DNA of 30,534 nt, from the IMG/VR virus record IMGVR_UViG_3300037189_013371, positions 1 through 30,534 of that record. One strand, 5' to 3'. The DNA comes from a virus. Shown in pieces: positions 16,489-23,077 of the stretch. Position numbers and translations under genes: made by a program. Numbering within the stretch: the first letter of the stretch is position 1; every line of letters starts with the position of its first letter. Below the pieces are notes generated by a model, which worked only from the letters and a program-made list of their open reading frames with translations, did not search any database and had not been told where the DNA came from.

Positions 16489-16607
16489 ACCATATAACAA
16501 GCACTACTATAACACCAATAATCTCAATGGATACCACCACGTTTTTTCCAAAAACTGAAACGATATTTTCTAATTGTGAAGAGTATTGTAAAAAATTAGG
16601 ATATTAA
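16489..16607 (+). pseudogene. Stranded Thr-rich tail with CEEYCKKLGY signature
   Basis: This stretch between two genes is open in the frame -1 to the preceding gene. It reads INHITSTTITPIIS, then MDTTTFFPKTETIFS, then NCEEYCKKLGY and a stop, four bases before the next ATG. The last 11 residues match the end of the following protein at 9 positions. It lacks the CC-x-PPP segment found in the two full-length relatives. It could be the tail of the 16021 gene cut off by a one-base loss, the product of -1 frameshifting, or a separate 26-residue peptide from the ATG at 16528. Nothing in the sequence decides between these. Confidence 0.6.
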
Positions 16608-16611
16608 TATT

Positions 16612-17532
16612 ATGAGTGATTGTTGCACCGTTTACAACCCCGAAACCGGACTTGACGAGATAAACTGTATTGAACACGGGAACACCACACCAAAGTGGCG
16701 GACTGTATCACTTCTAAACGGTGGAATATATGGATGGACAGAATTGTTTGGCAACGAGGATGATGACAAATGGGCTATGCCGACTAGCGGTGAAACTACC
16801 TACACTGAACCAGCAGGTGTTATGTTCAACACATCACGCATAACAAGAGCTACATTGCGATTTCACATTCCTACAATTCTTACACAAGGAGGCGATTATT
16901 CTCCATACGCAGTTGATTTTTACTTTAATCTTTGGATCAATCCGTCAAACGCTCCATTCTCTAACGAGATCACGCCAGTCGGTGGTCATCTTTTAGCCAG
17001 TGGTGTTAATATTGGCAACTCCCCCCAGACCGTCGATTACGTTGTCGATCTTGAGGCACTGGGACTCGAATGCCGCCAGTGCGATAACTGGAATGTGCTT
17101 TGGAATTCAAGCAGTTATATTGACAACTACATAACTGCCACGGATGGTTCGTTTACCATGGAGATCGTTGACGTGACTTTCTGCCCATCCACTACCAGCA
17201 CATCTACAACATTATCTGGAACAACTACCTCTTCACCCACCACTACCTCTTCACCCACCACTCCTTCGCCGACATCTACTACCAGTAATTGTTGTGCGCC
17301 TCCTCCAAATCCACCAGTAATCATTCCTCCCACAATCCCCCCCTTTACAACGCGATCCATACCACCCCTGACTATTAACGTCACTTTACCACCAACTATC
17401 AATCCTTTTACAGATAAAATAGTAACTACCACTCAAACGACGACCACACTTACTACATCAACCACGCTGTCTCCAACTACTACTGTAACACCTCTTGAAT
17501 GTGAAGAATTTTGTAAAAAGTTAGGATATTAA
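16612..17532 (+). CDS. Mucin-like tail protein with C-terminal Cys signature (1)
   Basis: This 306-residue protein has three parts. Residues 1-190 form a folded beta-rich domain with scattered Cys (SDCCTVYN, LECRQCDNW) that could be a carbohydrate-binding or fibre domain; I do not recognise the family. Residues 191-226 are almost pure Thr/Ser/Pro. From 227 come NCCAPPPNPPVIIPP, a Pro-rich stretch, a second Thr run (VTTTQTTTTLTTSTT) and the closing LECEEFCKKLGY. The C-terminal half is shared with the next gene while the N-terminal domains differ, so the tail is an exchangeable module. It starts four bases after the stranded tail. The Thr/Ser runs resemble mucin O-glycosylation sites; a glycosyltransferase gene lies two genes downstream. 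Confidence 0.88.
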   Translation: MSDCCTVYNPETGLDEINCIEHGNTTPKWRTVSLLNGGIYGWTELFGNEDDDKWAMPTSGETTYTEPAGVMFNTSRITRATLRFHIPTILTQGGDYSPYAVDFYFNLWINPSNAPFSNEITPVGGHLLASGVNIGNSPQTVDYVVDLEALGLECRQCDNWNVLWNSSSYIDNYITATDGSFTMEIVDVTFCPSTTSTSTTLSGTTTSSPTTTSSPTTPSPTSTTSNCCAPPPNPPVIIPPTIPPFTTRSIPPLTINVTLPPTINPFTDKIVTTTQTTTTLTTSTTLSPTTTVTPLECEEFCKKLGY

Positions 17533-17533
17533 A

Positions 17534-18364
17534 ATGGCTGCAAGTTATTCAGTATTGGCATCTCTGGGTTGGTCGGATACGTCTGATTATGATCTTTATG
17601 CAAGGAAAAATACTGGTTCTGCTATTTATTATAGTAATCTAACGAGTGATGGGTTGACCTTGAATTGGGATGCATATCCCTATTGTGTGGAAGGTGATGG
17701 ACCCCCACCAGAAATAATTTCAAGTGATGTTAATTATACTGTTGAAAATACTTTTTATTTTTGGTATAATAGATTTTCTACATGTGGTGATGGTGGTAGT
17801 GTCACTACCTCAGTCACTATCACCAACACGGGAGATGTTAATATTTGGGTTAATGATACCTTGGTAACTCCGGGTAATAATTTTGTTGGTGGTATTGAAC
17901 TTGTAAGTTCTGGGGGTGATCAAAGTGGATACATGGGGGGAACAGAATATGATGTAACATTTTCTACACCCACCACCAGCACATCTACATCTACATCTAC
18001 ATCTACATCTACATCTACCAGCACATCTACATCTACCAGCACTACCACGACATTATCTGGGACAACTACCTCTCCACCTACCACTCCTCCACCCACCACC
18101 AGCACACCCACAACGACAGAATGTTGTTTTCCTCCTCCAAACAGCCCAAATACCAACATACCACCATTTCCATCATTCACCACGGTAACATTACCACCCC
18201 TTGTAATCAATCCAAGACTCCCAACCACATTAAATCCTCTAACCATAGGTATAACGACTTCAGCAACCACTACGACAACGACTACGACATTGATCCCTGT
18301 GATATCTACCACTCAACAAATAAAAATTGAATGTGTGAGCTATTGTAAAAAGCTCGGTTTTTAA
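17534..18364 (+). CDS. Mucin-like tail protein with C-terminal Cys signature (2)
   Basis: This 276-residue protein starts one base after the previous stop. Residues 1-143 are a beta-rich domain (LGWSDTSDYDLYARKNTG, IYYSNLTSDGLTLNWDA, GPPPEIIS) that resembles the DUF2135/YfaP pattern of Asp-rich beta sandwiches, without certainty. A run of alternating Ser-Thr follows, then TTTTLSGTTTSPPTTPPPTT, ECCFPPPNSP, FTTVTLPPLVINPRLPTTLN, a Thr octet, and the end IECVSYCKKLGF. The Ser-Thr run is encoded by a hexanucleotide microsatellite, so its length can change in frame. It has the same C-terminal module as the preceding protein but an unrelated head. It is likely a fibre or decoration protein exposed on the virion. 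Confidence 0.88.
   Translation: MAASYSVLASLGWSDTSDYDLYARKNTGSAIYYSNLTSDGLTLNWDAYPYCVEGDGPPPEIISSDVNYTVENTFYFWYNRFSTCGDGGSVTTSVTITNTGDVNIWVNDTLVTPGNNFVGGIELVSSGGDQSGYMGGTEYDVTFSTPTTSTSTSTSTSTSTSTSTSTSTSTTTTLSGTTTSPPTTPPPTTSTPTTTECCFPPPNSPNTNIPPFPSFTTVTLPPLVINPRLPTTLNPLTIGITTSATTTTTTTTLIPVISTTQQIKIECVSYCKKLGF
17979..18046 (+). repeat. In-frame ACATCT hexamer microsatellite
   Basis: Six tandem copies of ACATCT run from 17981 to 18016, followed by ACCAGC, two more ACATCT, another ACCAGC and ACTACC. Each unit encodes Thr-Ser. Because the unit is six bases, slippage lengthens or shortens the mucin-like stalk without breaking the frame. Confidence 0.9.
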
Positions 18365-18375
18365 TAATTACTGTT

Positions 18376-19215
18376 ATGCGAAAACTAACGATTGGTATTC
18401 CTACCTATAATGATTATGATGGATTGTATTTCAGTATCCAAGCCATTAGAATGTATCACCCCGAAGTCATAAATGACATTGAATTTGTCATTATTGATAA
18501 TAATCCCGATTCAGATCATGGTAAATCCAATCGTAATCTAACGAATTGGATCAAGGAACCCTATCAGTATCTACCATTCACCAAATACAACGCATCCACC
18601 GTTAAAAACAAGGTATTTTCTCTATCTGATACACCATATACCCTCTGCATGGACAGTCATGTGATGATTGTCCCCGGTGCTTTGAAAAAACTGATCCATT
18701 TATATGATTGTGGAGGAGATGCTGGTAATCTTTTACAGGGACCATTGGTTTATGATGACTTTCATCATTATTCCACTCATTTCGATAACACTTGGAGTTC
18801 TCATATGTGGGGGACATGGCAAACGGATGAGAGAGGCAAGGAAACGAATGCTCCCCCCTTTGAAATACCCGCCCAAGGCATGGGATTGTTCTCTTGTAGA
18901 ACAGACTCATGGTTGGGCTTCAACAAAGCTTTCAGGGGCTTTGGGGGGGAGGAGAAGTATATCCATGAGAAATACCGCCAACACGGTAAGAAGACGCTCT
19001 GCTTGCCCTTCCTGCGCTGGTTACACCGCTTTGAGCGTCCTGCTGGTATCCCATACAAGAATGATCTCAAGGATCGCTTCCGTAATTACATGATTGGGCA
19101 TCACGAATTGGGACAAGATACCAAAGTTCTCAAGGAACAATTCAAAGGTGTGATATCTGTTGAAGATATGAATAAGATTGAGGTGGAAGCCAAAATGTTA
19201 TCAAATATTCCCTAA
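18376..19215 (+). CDS. Glycosyltransferase, GT-A fold, GalNAc-transferase-like motifs
   Basis: This 279-residue protein is a cytosolic family-2-type glycosyltransferase. The N-terminus LTIGIPTYNDYDGLYFSI and EFVIIDNNPDS are the nucleotide-binding strands. The metal site is D93-S94-H95 (CMDSHVMIVPG), the DxH form found in polypeptide GalNAc-transferases rather than the usual DxD. Residues 165-219 (PAQGMGLFS, then FRGFGGEEKYIHEKYRQHG, then LHRFER) line up with the GLF, WGGEN-E and H-V-F-R elements of the Gal/GalNAc-transferase motif, with H217 as a likely third metal ligand. There is no membrane helix or lectin domain. It follows the two mucin-like genes directly, so they are the obvious candidate acceptors. 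Donor sugar and acceptor are inferred, not shown. Confidence 0.9.
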   Translation: MRKLTIGIPTYNDYDGLYFSIQAIRMYHPEVINDIEFVIIDNNPDSDHGKSNRNLTNWIKEPYQYLPFTKYNASTVKNKVFSLSDTPYTLCMDSHVMIVPGALKKLIHLYDCGGDAGNLLQGPLVYDDFHHYSTHFDNTWSSHMWGTWQTDERGKETNAPPFEIPAQGMGLFSCRTDSWLGFNKAFRGFGGEEKYIHEKYRQHGKKTLCLPFLRWLHRFERPAGIPYKNDLKDRFRNYMIGHHELGQDTKVLKEQFKGVISVEDMNKIEVEAKMLSNIP

Positions 19216-19428
19216 TTGATGTTCAATTCTAGAATCCCAAAGCATTGCTTCAAATCGTTCCTCAATATATTTTTCAATTGCCAGTGGCTTGATCATATCA
19301 ATTGCATTTACTTCAAGCTCTTCAGCCCTCTGTTGAATGAAATGAAATGCTTCCACCAAGCAAGCCCATCTTGCAAATTCGGTTAATGTCATGCAAACCG
19401 CGCCTTTTTTAGTATCAATGTTTATCAT
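19201..19428 (-). CDS. Small unknown phage protein
   Basis: This 75-residue protein reads MINIDTKKGAVCMTLTEFAR, then a helical stretch with Trp, Phe and Glu (VEAFHFIQQRAEELEV), then EKYIEERFEAMLWDSRIEHQ. It is predicted to be all helical and soluble; I recognise no family. Its 3' end overlaps the end of the glycosyltransferase gene by 15 nt in convergent orientation, and its start lies within the last codons of the upstream membrane protein gene (14-nt overlap). It is the last gene of the minus-strand set that meets the late structural block. Confidence 0.75.
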   Translation of the reverse strand: MINIDTKKGAVCMTLTEFARWACLVEAFHFIQQRAEELEVNAIDMIKPLAIEKYIEERFEAMLWDSRIEHQLGNI

Positions 19429-19954
19429 TTATGTTTTTCTTAATCAATTTGTCAATGTTTAGGTCTTCGATAGGCTCTGTGATCAGAACACTATCAAGTT
19501 TCAGGGTAATTGCGTATTTGTTCTTACAAGCATCACAATCCACTTCGTATTCCACCTCCGGTTTGAATATCCCCTCAAACATGTTTTGACCACAGTTACA
19601 GGGGAATCTAACAGAAGCTTCTTCCAACATACTCTCGTAGTTTTTAATCACATCCTCCTGTTCAACCATTACCCCATCCGCTTCCTGAAGCATCTTTTCA
19701 AGCTGAACCACTCGTTCGTCGGTCTGCTTCTTCTCAAGTTGACCCTCCAATTCAACAACCCGATCATCTTTTTGCTTGCGATTGTTCAACCAAAACATTC
19801 CCACCCCCGATCCAATCATGGATAACACGAAATATCGTAGGAAATCCATCTCATTTGTGGTCAACCCAAAAGCCAACCCAAGGGAAATAGCAATTCCTCC
19901 CAATATTTGTAATCCCATTCTTTTTATTTTTTCGTTCATAATTTTTAAGTCCAT
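19415..19954 (-). CDS. Membrane-anchored coiled-coil protein with zinc ribbon
   Basis: This 179-residue protein has two membrane segments near the N-terminus (about residues 13-32 and 38-56), joined by a short polar loop. A coiled coil follows at about 63-115 with an internal repeat (DDRVVELEGQLEKK and DERVVQLEKMLQ). The C-terminal domain carries two cysteine pairs, C119-x-C121 and C140-x2-C143, which could bind zinc. The layout puts the coiled coil and zinc ribbon on one side of the host membrane. Starts at Met1 and Met6 (19939) are both possible. I know of no named family. A role at the cell envelope during infection is inferred from the membrane segments only. Confidence 0.82.
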   Translation of the reverse strand: MDLKIMNEKIKRMGLQILGGIAISLGLAFGLTTNEMDFLRYFVLSMIGSGVGMFWLNNRKQKDDRVVELEGQLEKKQTDERVVQLEKMLQEADGVMVEQEDVIKNYESMLEEASVRFPCNCGQNMFEGIFKPEVEYEVDCDACKNKYAITLKLDSVLITEPIEDLNIDKLIKKNINDKH

Positions 19955-20325
19955 AAATATCCCCGCTGTTCAATGATGATCCGCATCACTTCCGAATCCT
20001 TATCATAAAGTTCCTTTTCCACTTGCTCATACTCTCTCCAGTCCTCAATTATTTCAAGCTTTTTCACGATTTCAAGACGATCTATTTTGATCCAATCATA
20101 ACAGTGCTTAATTAAAGCATCTCTAGCCTTGATATTATCCACATATATCTGATCCACATGACCATTGGCGATTTCCTTATCCCAATCCGCTCCCCAATGT
20201 TCCAAATCTTTCTCTTTCTCCACATAATGAATCAGGGATTCAAAAAGACAGATTTCCAGCAGTGCATCCTTGTCCATCCAAGTTCCTTTGAGCTTGTTTG
20301 TTAGCCATCTTTGTTGATTTTTCAT
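19945..20325 (-). CDS. Conserved-type helical phage protein ending in LWT
   Basis: This 126-residue protein starts MKNQQRWLTNKLKGTWMDKD and ends EVMRIIIEQRGYLWT. The acidic, helical middle (ALLEICLFESLIHYVEKEKD) and the R-x-Y-L-W-T ending fit a small family I associate with T4-like phages, function unknown. The frame is open further upstream, but the ATG at 20325 lies one base after the upstream gene's stop (TAATATG), the usual arrangement here. No metal or nucleotide motif is visible. Confidence 0.8.
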   Translation of the reverse strand: MKNQQRWLTNKLKGTWMDKDALLEICLFESLIHYVEKEKDLEHWGADWDKEIANGHVDQIYVDNIKARDALIKHCYDWIKIDRLEIVKKLEIIEDWREYEQVEKELYDKDSEVMRIIIEQRGYLWT

Positions 20326-20326
20326 A

Positions 20327-20491
20327 TTAATTTTCCGATTTATAGTGTGCGTATAACCCAACCACACCCAAGAGTATCCATGTAATTGGGAGATAATCAA
20401 GATTTTTCGGATTAATGATCAGTAATAAGGGGGATGTGATTACACCCATCACACATCCAAACATCAGTTGATCCCAGAGTTGCTTATTCAT
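20327..20491 (-). CDS. Small two-helix membrane protein
   Basis: This 54-residue protein begins MNKQLWDQLMFGCVMGVITS. It has two hydrophobic segments, one around residues 9-27 and one around 36-48 (ITWILLGVVGLYA), separated by a short NPKNLDY loop. The ATG at 20491 overlaps the upstream TGA as ATGA, which decides the start over a Met six codons earlier. It is probably an inner-membrane protein. Its size would fit a holin-like or other membrane-active protein, but no lysis gene is nearby and I do not assign that function. Confidence 0.72.
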   Translation of the reverse strand: MNKQLWDQLMFGCVMGVITSPLLLIINPKNLDYLPITWILLGVVGLYAHYKSEN

Positions 20492-20634
20492 TTTTTTACT
20501 ACGTGCCACTTATCACTATCTATACCACAAAGTTTGGCAAATTCGAGAACCAATTTGGCAATAAATCGAAACGGGTAGGATTTGGTGGATTGAAGACGTT
20601 GTTTGGTCTTTTTATGTTGAATTTCGTAGTTCAT
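20488..20634 (-). CDS. Very small basic unknown protein
   Basis: This 48-residue protein reads MNYEIQHKKTKQRLQSTKSY, then FRFIAKLVLEFAKLCGIDSD and KWHVVKK. It is strongly basic and probably a single helix-rich domain. The ATG at 20634 lies just after the upstream stop; a longer frame exists but would overlap that gene. Its own stop overlaps the next start as ATGA, which supports it being a real translated gene. No function is recognised. Confidence 0.68.
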   Translation of the reverse strand: MNYEIQHKKTKQRLQSTKSYPFRFIAKLVLEFAKLCGIDSDKWHVVKK

Positions 20635-20635
20635 T

Positions 20636-20818
20636 TTAGTTAAAATTATCTTTATCTCTGAAAATATTGTCAATCTCCCTCAAACAATTCTCCACACCCT
20701 CACTTGATAGTGAAATATTTCGAGCAATATATAGTCTATTACAGATATCCTGTAATTCACCAGCTTGATCAATAAAATCCATTACCATGTCCAAATCAAA
20801 TGTATTTTCGTCTTCCAT
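20636..20818 (-). CDS. Small acidic helical unknown protein
   Basis: This 60-residue acidic protein (MEDENTFDLDMVMDFIDQAG, then NRLYIARNISLSSEGVENCL) is probably two helices. It lies 15 bases after the gene at 20834 and one base before the next start. Nothing in it indicates a function, though small acidic proteins of this kind in phages are often inhibitors or assembly partners; that is only a general remark. Confidence 0.68.
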   Translation of the reverse strand: MEDENTFDLDMVMDFIDQAGELQDICNRLYIARNISLSSEGVENCLREIDNIFRDKDNFN

Positions 20819-20833
20819 GTTTAGGATTGTAGT

Positions 20834-21190
20834 CTAGTTTTTAAAACCAATCGTGAACTTCTCAAGCGTCTTATCCCCATTCTGCATAAGATACATGATA
20901 ATCTTCTCCAGATTGCCCTTGAGCTTGATAAGTTCTCCGTTTTTCTGGAATTCTTCCATTTTCAGGAGATTTTCCAGATTTCGGGATGCTGCAAACGCAT
21001 TATCCACAATATTTGCCATTTGTTGGGGGAGTTCTCCAAATTCAAATGGCAAAGTATGGGGAGCCTTAGCTTCTTTCTCATCTGTTTTGTATTTTCGCAT
21101 CTGTTCCGAAGGATTTAGCGAACTTTCAAAGTCGAAATCAATGGCACCGGACGCGATTGCAGTGGAATAGGGAGAATTGGATGCGCTCAT
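20834..21190 (-). CDS. Unknown late-box gene, helical protein
   Basis: This 118-residue protein has a disordered N-terminal 45 residues (MSASNSPYSTAIASGAIDFD, then charged KYKTDEKEAKAPH) and a helical C-terminal half (PQQMANIVDNAFAASRNLEN, then KMEEFQKNGELIKLKGNLEK). It starts 34 bases from the divergent gene at 21225. A TAAATA box stands six bases before the ATG, so it is probably expressed late and may be virion-related or an assembly factor. I recognise no family. Confidence 0.8.
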   Translation of the reverse strand: MSASNSPYSTAIASGAIDFDFESSLNPSEQMRKYKTDEKEAKAPHTLPFEFGELPQQMANIVDNAFAASRNLENLLKMEEFQKNGELIKLKGNLEKIIMYLMQNGDKTLEKFTIGFKN

Positions 21191-21196
21191 ATAGAT

Positions 21197-21202
21197 TATT
21201 TA
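21197..21202 (-). promoter_or_regulatory. TAAATA box before the 20834-21190 gene
   Basis: The minus strand reads GTTAAATAATCTATATG, with six bases between box and ATG at 21190. It is back to back with the plus-strand box at 21214. Confidence 0.6.
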
Positions 21203-21213
21203 ACACTTATCGC

Positions 21214-21219
21214 TAAATA
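21214..21219 (+). promoter_or_regulatory. TAAATA box before the 21225 gene
   Basis: The sequence GCTAAATAATAGTATG has five bases between box and ATG. Only eleven bases separate it from the opposite-strand box. Confidence 0.62.
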
Positions 21220-21224
21220 ATAGT

Positions 21225-21641
21225 ATGACTACCAAGTTTCACAACAAATTCCTCCGTATTCTCCAAGAAGCTCCCCAAATGGACATTGATCCTGATTTGG
21301 AGAGAGGTGCTGCTGAGATGTCCTTAGATGACGATGTTGCCATGGATGATTACGATGTGGACATGGAAGTTGATCCATCCGCTGTGGACGAGATTGGGGA
21401 TGCCATGGCTCGTCAAAATGAGCAAATGGTTGGTGTTGTTGATAAATGGAATTCAAATATTGATAAGTTCCTTGGTTATCTCAATGGTGATCAGCCAAAC
21501 AGTATTCAGAGTGTTCTGGCTACCGCCAATCCTGAGTCGATGTTGGGTAATTTGAAGAACCAACAAGTGAAAATTGGTCGCATTGCTTCCGATCTTGCTG
21601 CTCTTCAACAGTCGTTTATGACTGCTAAGAAGTCTCAGTGA
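21225..21641 (+). CDS. Late acidic protein with capsid-targeting-like N-terminus
   Basis: This 138-residue protein is an isolated plus-strand gene within a minus-strand region. The N-terminus MTTKFHNKFLRILQEAPQMD is an amphipathic helix ending in L-Q-E-A, which fits the L/I-x-E cleavage rule of T4 prohead protease and the style of T4 internal-protein targeting peptides. A very acidic stretch follows (DDDVAMDDYDVDMEVDPS), then a helical C-terminus (GRIASDLAALQQSFMTAKKS). Acidic, helical, late and short would suit a scaffold or packaged internal protein. This is inference; no homologue is recognised. The start is set by the box five bases upstream. Confidence 0.83.
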   Translation: MTTKFHNKFLRILQEAPQMDIDPDLERGAAEMSLDDDVAMDDYDVDMEVDPSAVDEIGDAMARQNEQMVGVVDKWNSNIDKFLGYLNGDQPNSIQSVLATANPESMLGNLKNQQVKIGRIASDLAALQQSFMTAKKSQ

Positions 21642-21794
21642 TTATTTGGTAGATTTTTCTCTTTTGAGAATATCTCTAGCTACTTCAATAGGATTTTTCC
21701 CAAACCTACCATCCCATTCACAATCCCAATCTTTACACAAGAGAGCATTAATACACGCTATTAATTCTTTTCTCGTTGCTTTTTTAATTTTCAT
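21642..21794 (-). CDS. Tiny Cys-containing unknown protein
   Basis: This 50-residue gene reads MKIKKATRKELIACINALLC, then KDWDCEWDGRFGKNPIEVAR and DILKREKSTK. The ATG at 21794 follows the primase stop by one base (TAATATG), and the stop at 21642 directly abuts the convergent gene's TGA. Its snug fit between two genes and biased composition argue that it is real. It has three Cys and several Trp, but no recognised motif. Confidence 0.68.
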   Translation of the reverse strand: MKIKKATRKELIACINALLCKDWDCEWDGRFGKNPIEVARDILKREKSTK

Positions 21795-21795
21795 A

Positions 21796-22815
21796 TTATT
21801 TAATTAATTTCATTTTCACGGTAGCTGCCAAACCCTTGCAGCTATTTTTCACGATTAAATCCGTGGGATATTCATCATATTCGTAAGCCATACAGACAGC
21901 ATTAATGTCTTTGAACTTTTTTCCATCATATTCTGGCCAGATGAAGACCTTTTCTCCCCCTTCTATGAGCTTTAGGGTCTTCTCCCGCGCTGTTTTATCG
22001 ATCCACTGGCTATCTAATACCCAAATTCTCTCAAAGAACTTCAAAGCATCCATCTGTTCCTGTTGATACGATGTGAAAAGCTGATCACCTTTGGTAATAC
22101 CCCCAATACCAAGCCCATTTTTCACAAAACAGGCATCCAGTGGTCCTTCTATGATAAAGACCTTATCCAGATCGGATGATATGCGTTCAATGCCAAACAC
22201 ACTCTTATCTCCCCCATCTTTTGATAGGTAAGAAGGGGACTCATCATCCATCAATCGTCGGCTCTGGTAATAAATGATCTTACCGTTATCATCCTTGAAT
22301 GGAATTACCAACCGATTATCATGAATCTTATCCTTTAAAGAAATATAGAAGGCATCGGGACGGTTTACAGCGGTATCCAGCCGCCTTTCCTTGATGTAAG
22401 CCAGAGCTTTTTGGACGATCTTGTTATTCTTGTAGTAATCTGTCTGATTTTTATCAAATAGATTGATGCTATCTATCGGTAGGGATGCTGATTTGGGCTT
22501 TTCCTGCTTCTCTTCCATGTCCATGACATTGATCATCCCATAATTACCTTTCTCAATCTCATCCACCATCTGATTGAATGATAATCCCGATACTTCTTTG
22601 ATCCACTTGTAAGGTTTGGATGACCATCCGCAATTATGACAAAAGATGTTGTCGTTTTCAGGAATGTAGAAGCATCTTTTCTTCGATCCCCAGCTTTTAC
22701 CTTCCCTGCATATGGGGCAGCAGCACTGATAAACATTATTGGATGTTTGGTGTGATACTTTGTATCCAAATTCGTAGAACTTGGACACTACATAATCCAT
22801 GGGAAACTCAACCAT
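21796..22815 (-). CDS. 61: DNA primase, gp61-like
   Basis: This 339-residue protein (T4 gp61: 342) makes RNA primers for lagging-strand synthesis, in T4 together with the gp41 helicase. A CHC2-type zinc site is visible at C33-P-I-C36 and C59-H-N-C62. The Toprim core begins with VFIIEGPLDACFV (Glu near 223), followed by RIWVLDSQWIDKTAREK and KDINAV, the acidic metal-binding elements. KIIYYQSRRLMDDESPSYLS is the substrate-contact region typical of phage primases. The frame is open 34 codons further upstream, but MVEFPMDYVVSKFYE at 22815 is the natural start because it overlaps the previous gene's stop by only eight bases. The helicase gene is not in this window. Confidence 0.93.
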   Translation of the reverse strand: MVEFPMDYVVSKFYEFGYKVSHQTSNNVYQCCCPICREGKSWGSKKRCFYIPENDNIFCHNCGWSSKPYKWIKEVSGLSFNQMVDEIEKGNYGMINVMDMEEKQEKPKSASLPIDSINLFDKNQTDYYKNNKIVQKALAYIKERRLDTAVNRPDAFYISLKDKIHDNRLVIPFKDDNGKIIYYQSRRLMDDESPSYLSKDGGDKSVFGIERISSDLDKVFIIEGPLDACFVKNGLGIGGITKGDQLFTSYQQEQMDALKFFERIWVLDSQWIDKTAREKTLKLIEGGEKVFIWPEYDGKKFKDINAVCMAYEYDEYPTDLIVKNSCKGLAATVKMKLIK

Positions 22816-23077
22816 CCTCTTTTGCAAGGATTTTGTATTGGGCTTCGATAACGCGGAAAATATTTTTTGGGAGATGTTCAACGAATTCAATAATCTCATG
22901 TTCTTTACCAAAGTCAAATTTTTCTATCGGGACTCTTTGGATTTTTATATCTGGAACGGAGAGAAACACGTAATCATCCCCATCTTTTTTTATGAAATTG
23001 AATAACTGCCCAACAAAATCGCCCGTTTGAACGGCATAGACATCACCTTTTTTAATTTTCGGTTTTTTAAAGAACAT
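22808..23077 (-). CDS. Small unknown protein with beta-barrel-like start
   Basis: This 89-residue protein reads MFFKKPKIKKGDVYAVQTGD, then FVGQLFNFIKKDGDDYVFLS, a KOW/SH3-like run of short strands, then a helical end (EHEIIEFVEHLPKNIFRVIE). The ATG at 23077 shares its A with the upstream TAA (TAATG), which decides the start. It runs into the primase gene with an eight-base overlap, so the two are probably co-translated. The strand pattern could be a small nucleic-acid-binding barrel, but this is weak. Confidence 0.78.
   Translation of the reverse strand: MFFKKPKIKKGDVYAVQTGDFVGQLFNFIKKDGDDYVFLSVPDIKIQRVPIEKFDFGKEHEIIEFVEHLPKNIFRVIEAQYKILAKEDG

Noticed and set aside
17186-18300. Thr-rich repeats as a CRISPR array or diversity-generating template repeat
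   Set aside because: The units are short, in-frame and without unique spacers, and no reverse transcriptase or cas gene is present.
17127-18312. Val/Gly-rich minus-strand frames opposite the Thr-rich genes
   Set aside because: They are mirror images of ACC/ACT Thr repeats, giving artificial Val-Gly-Asp runs.
19216-19240. Palindrome TTCTAGAA and the AATTGA-TGT-TCAATT hairpin at the convergence point as a terminator
   Set aside because: The stem is short and AT-rich with no U-run, and it lies inside coding sequence of the minus-strand gene.
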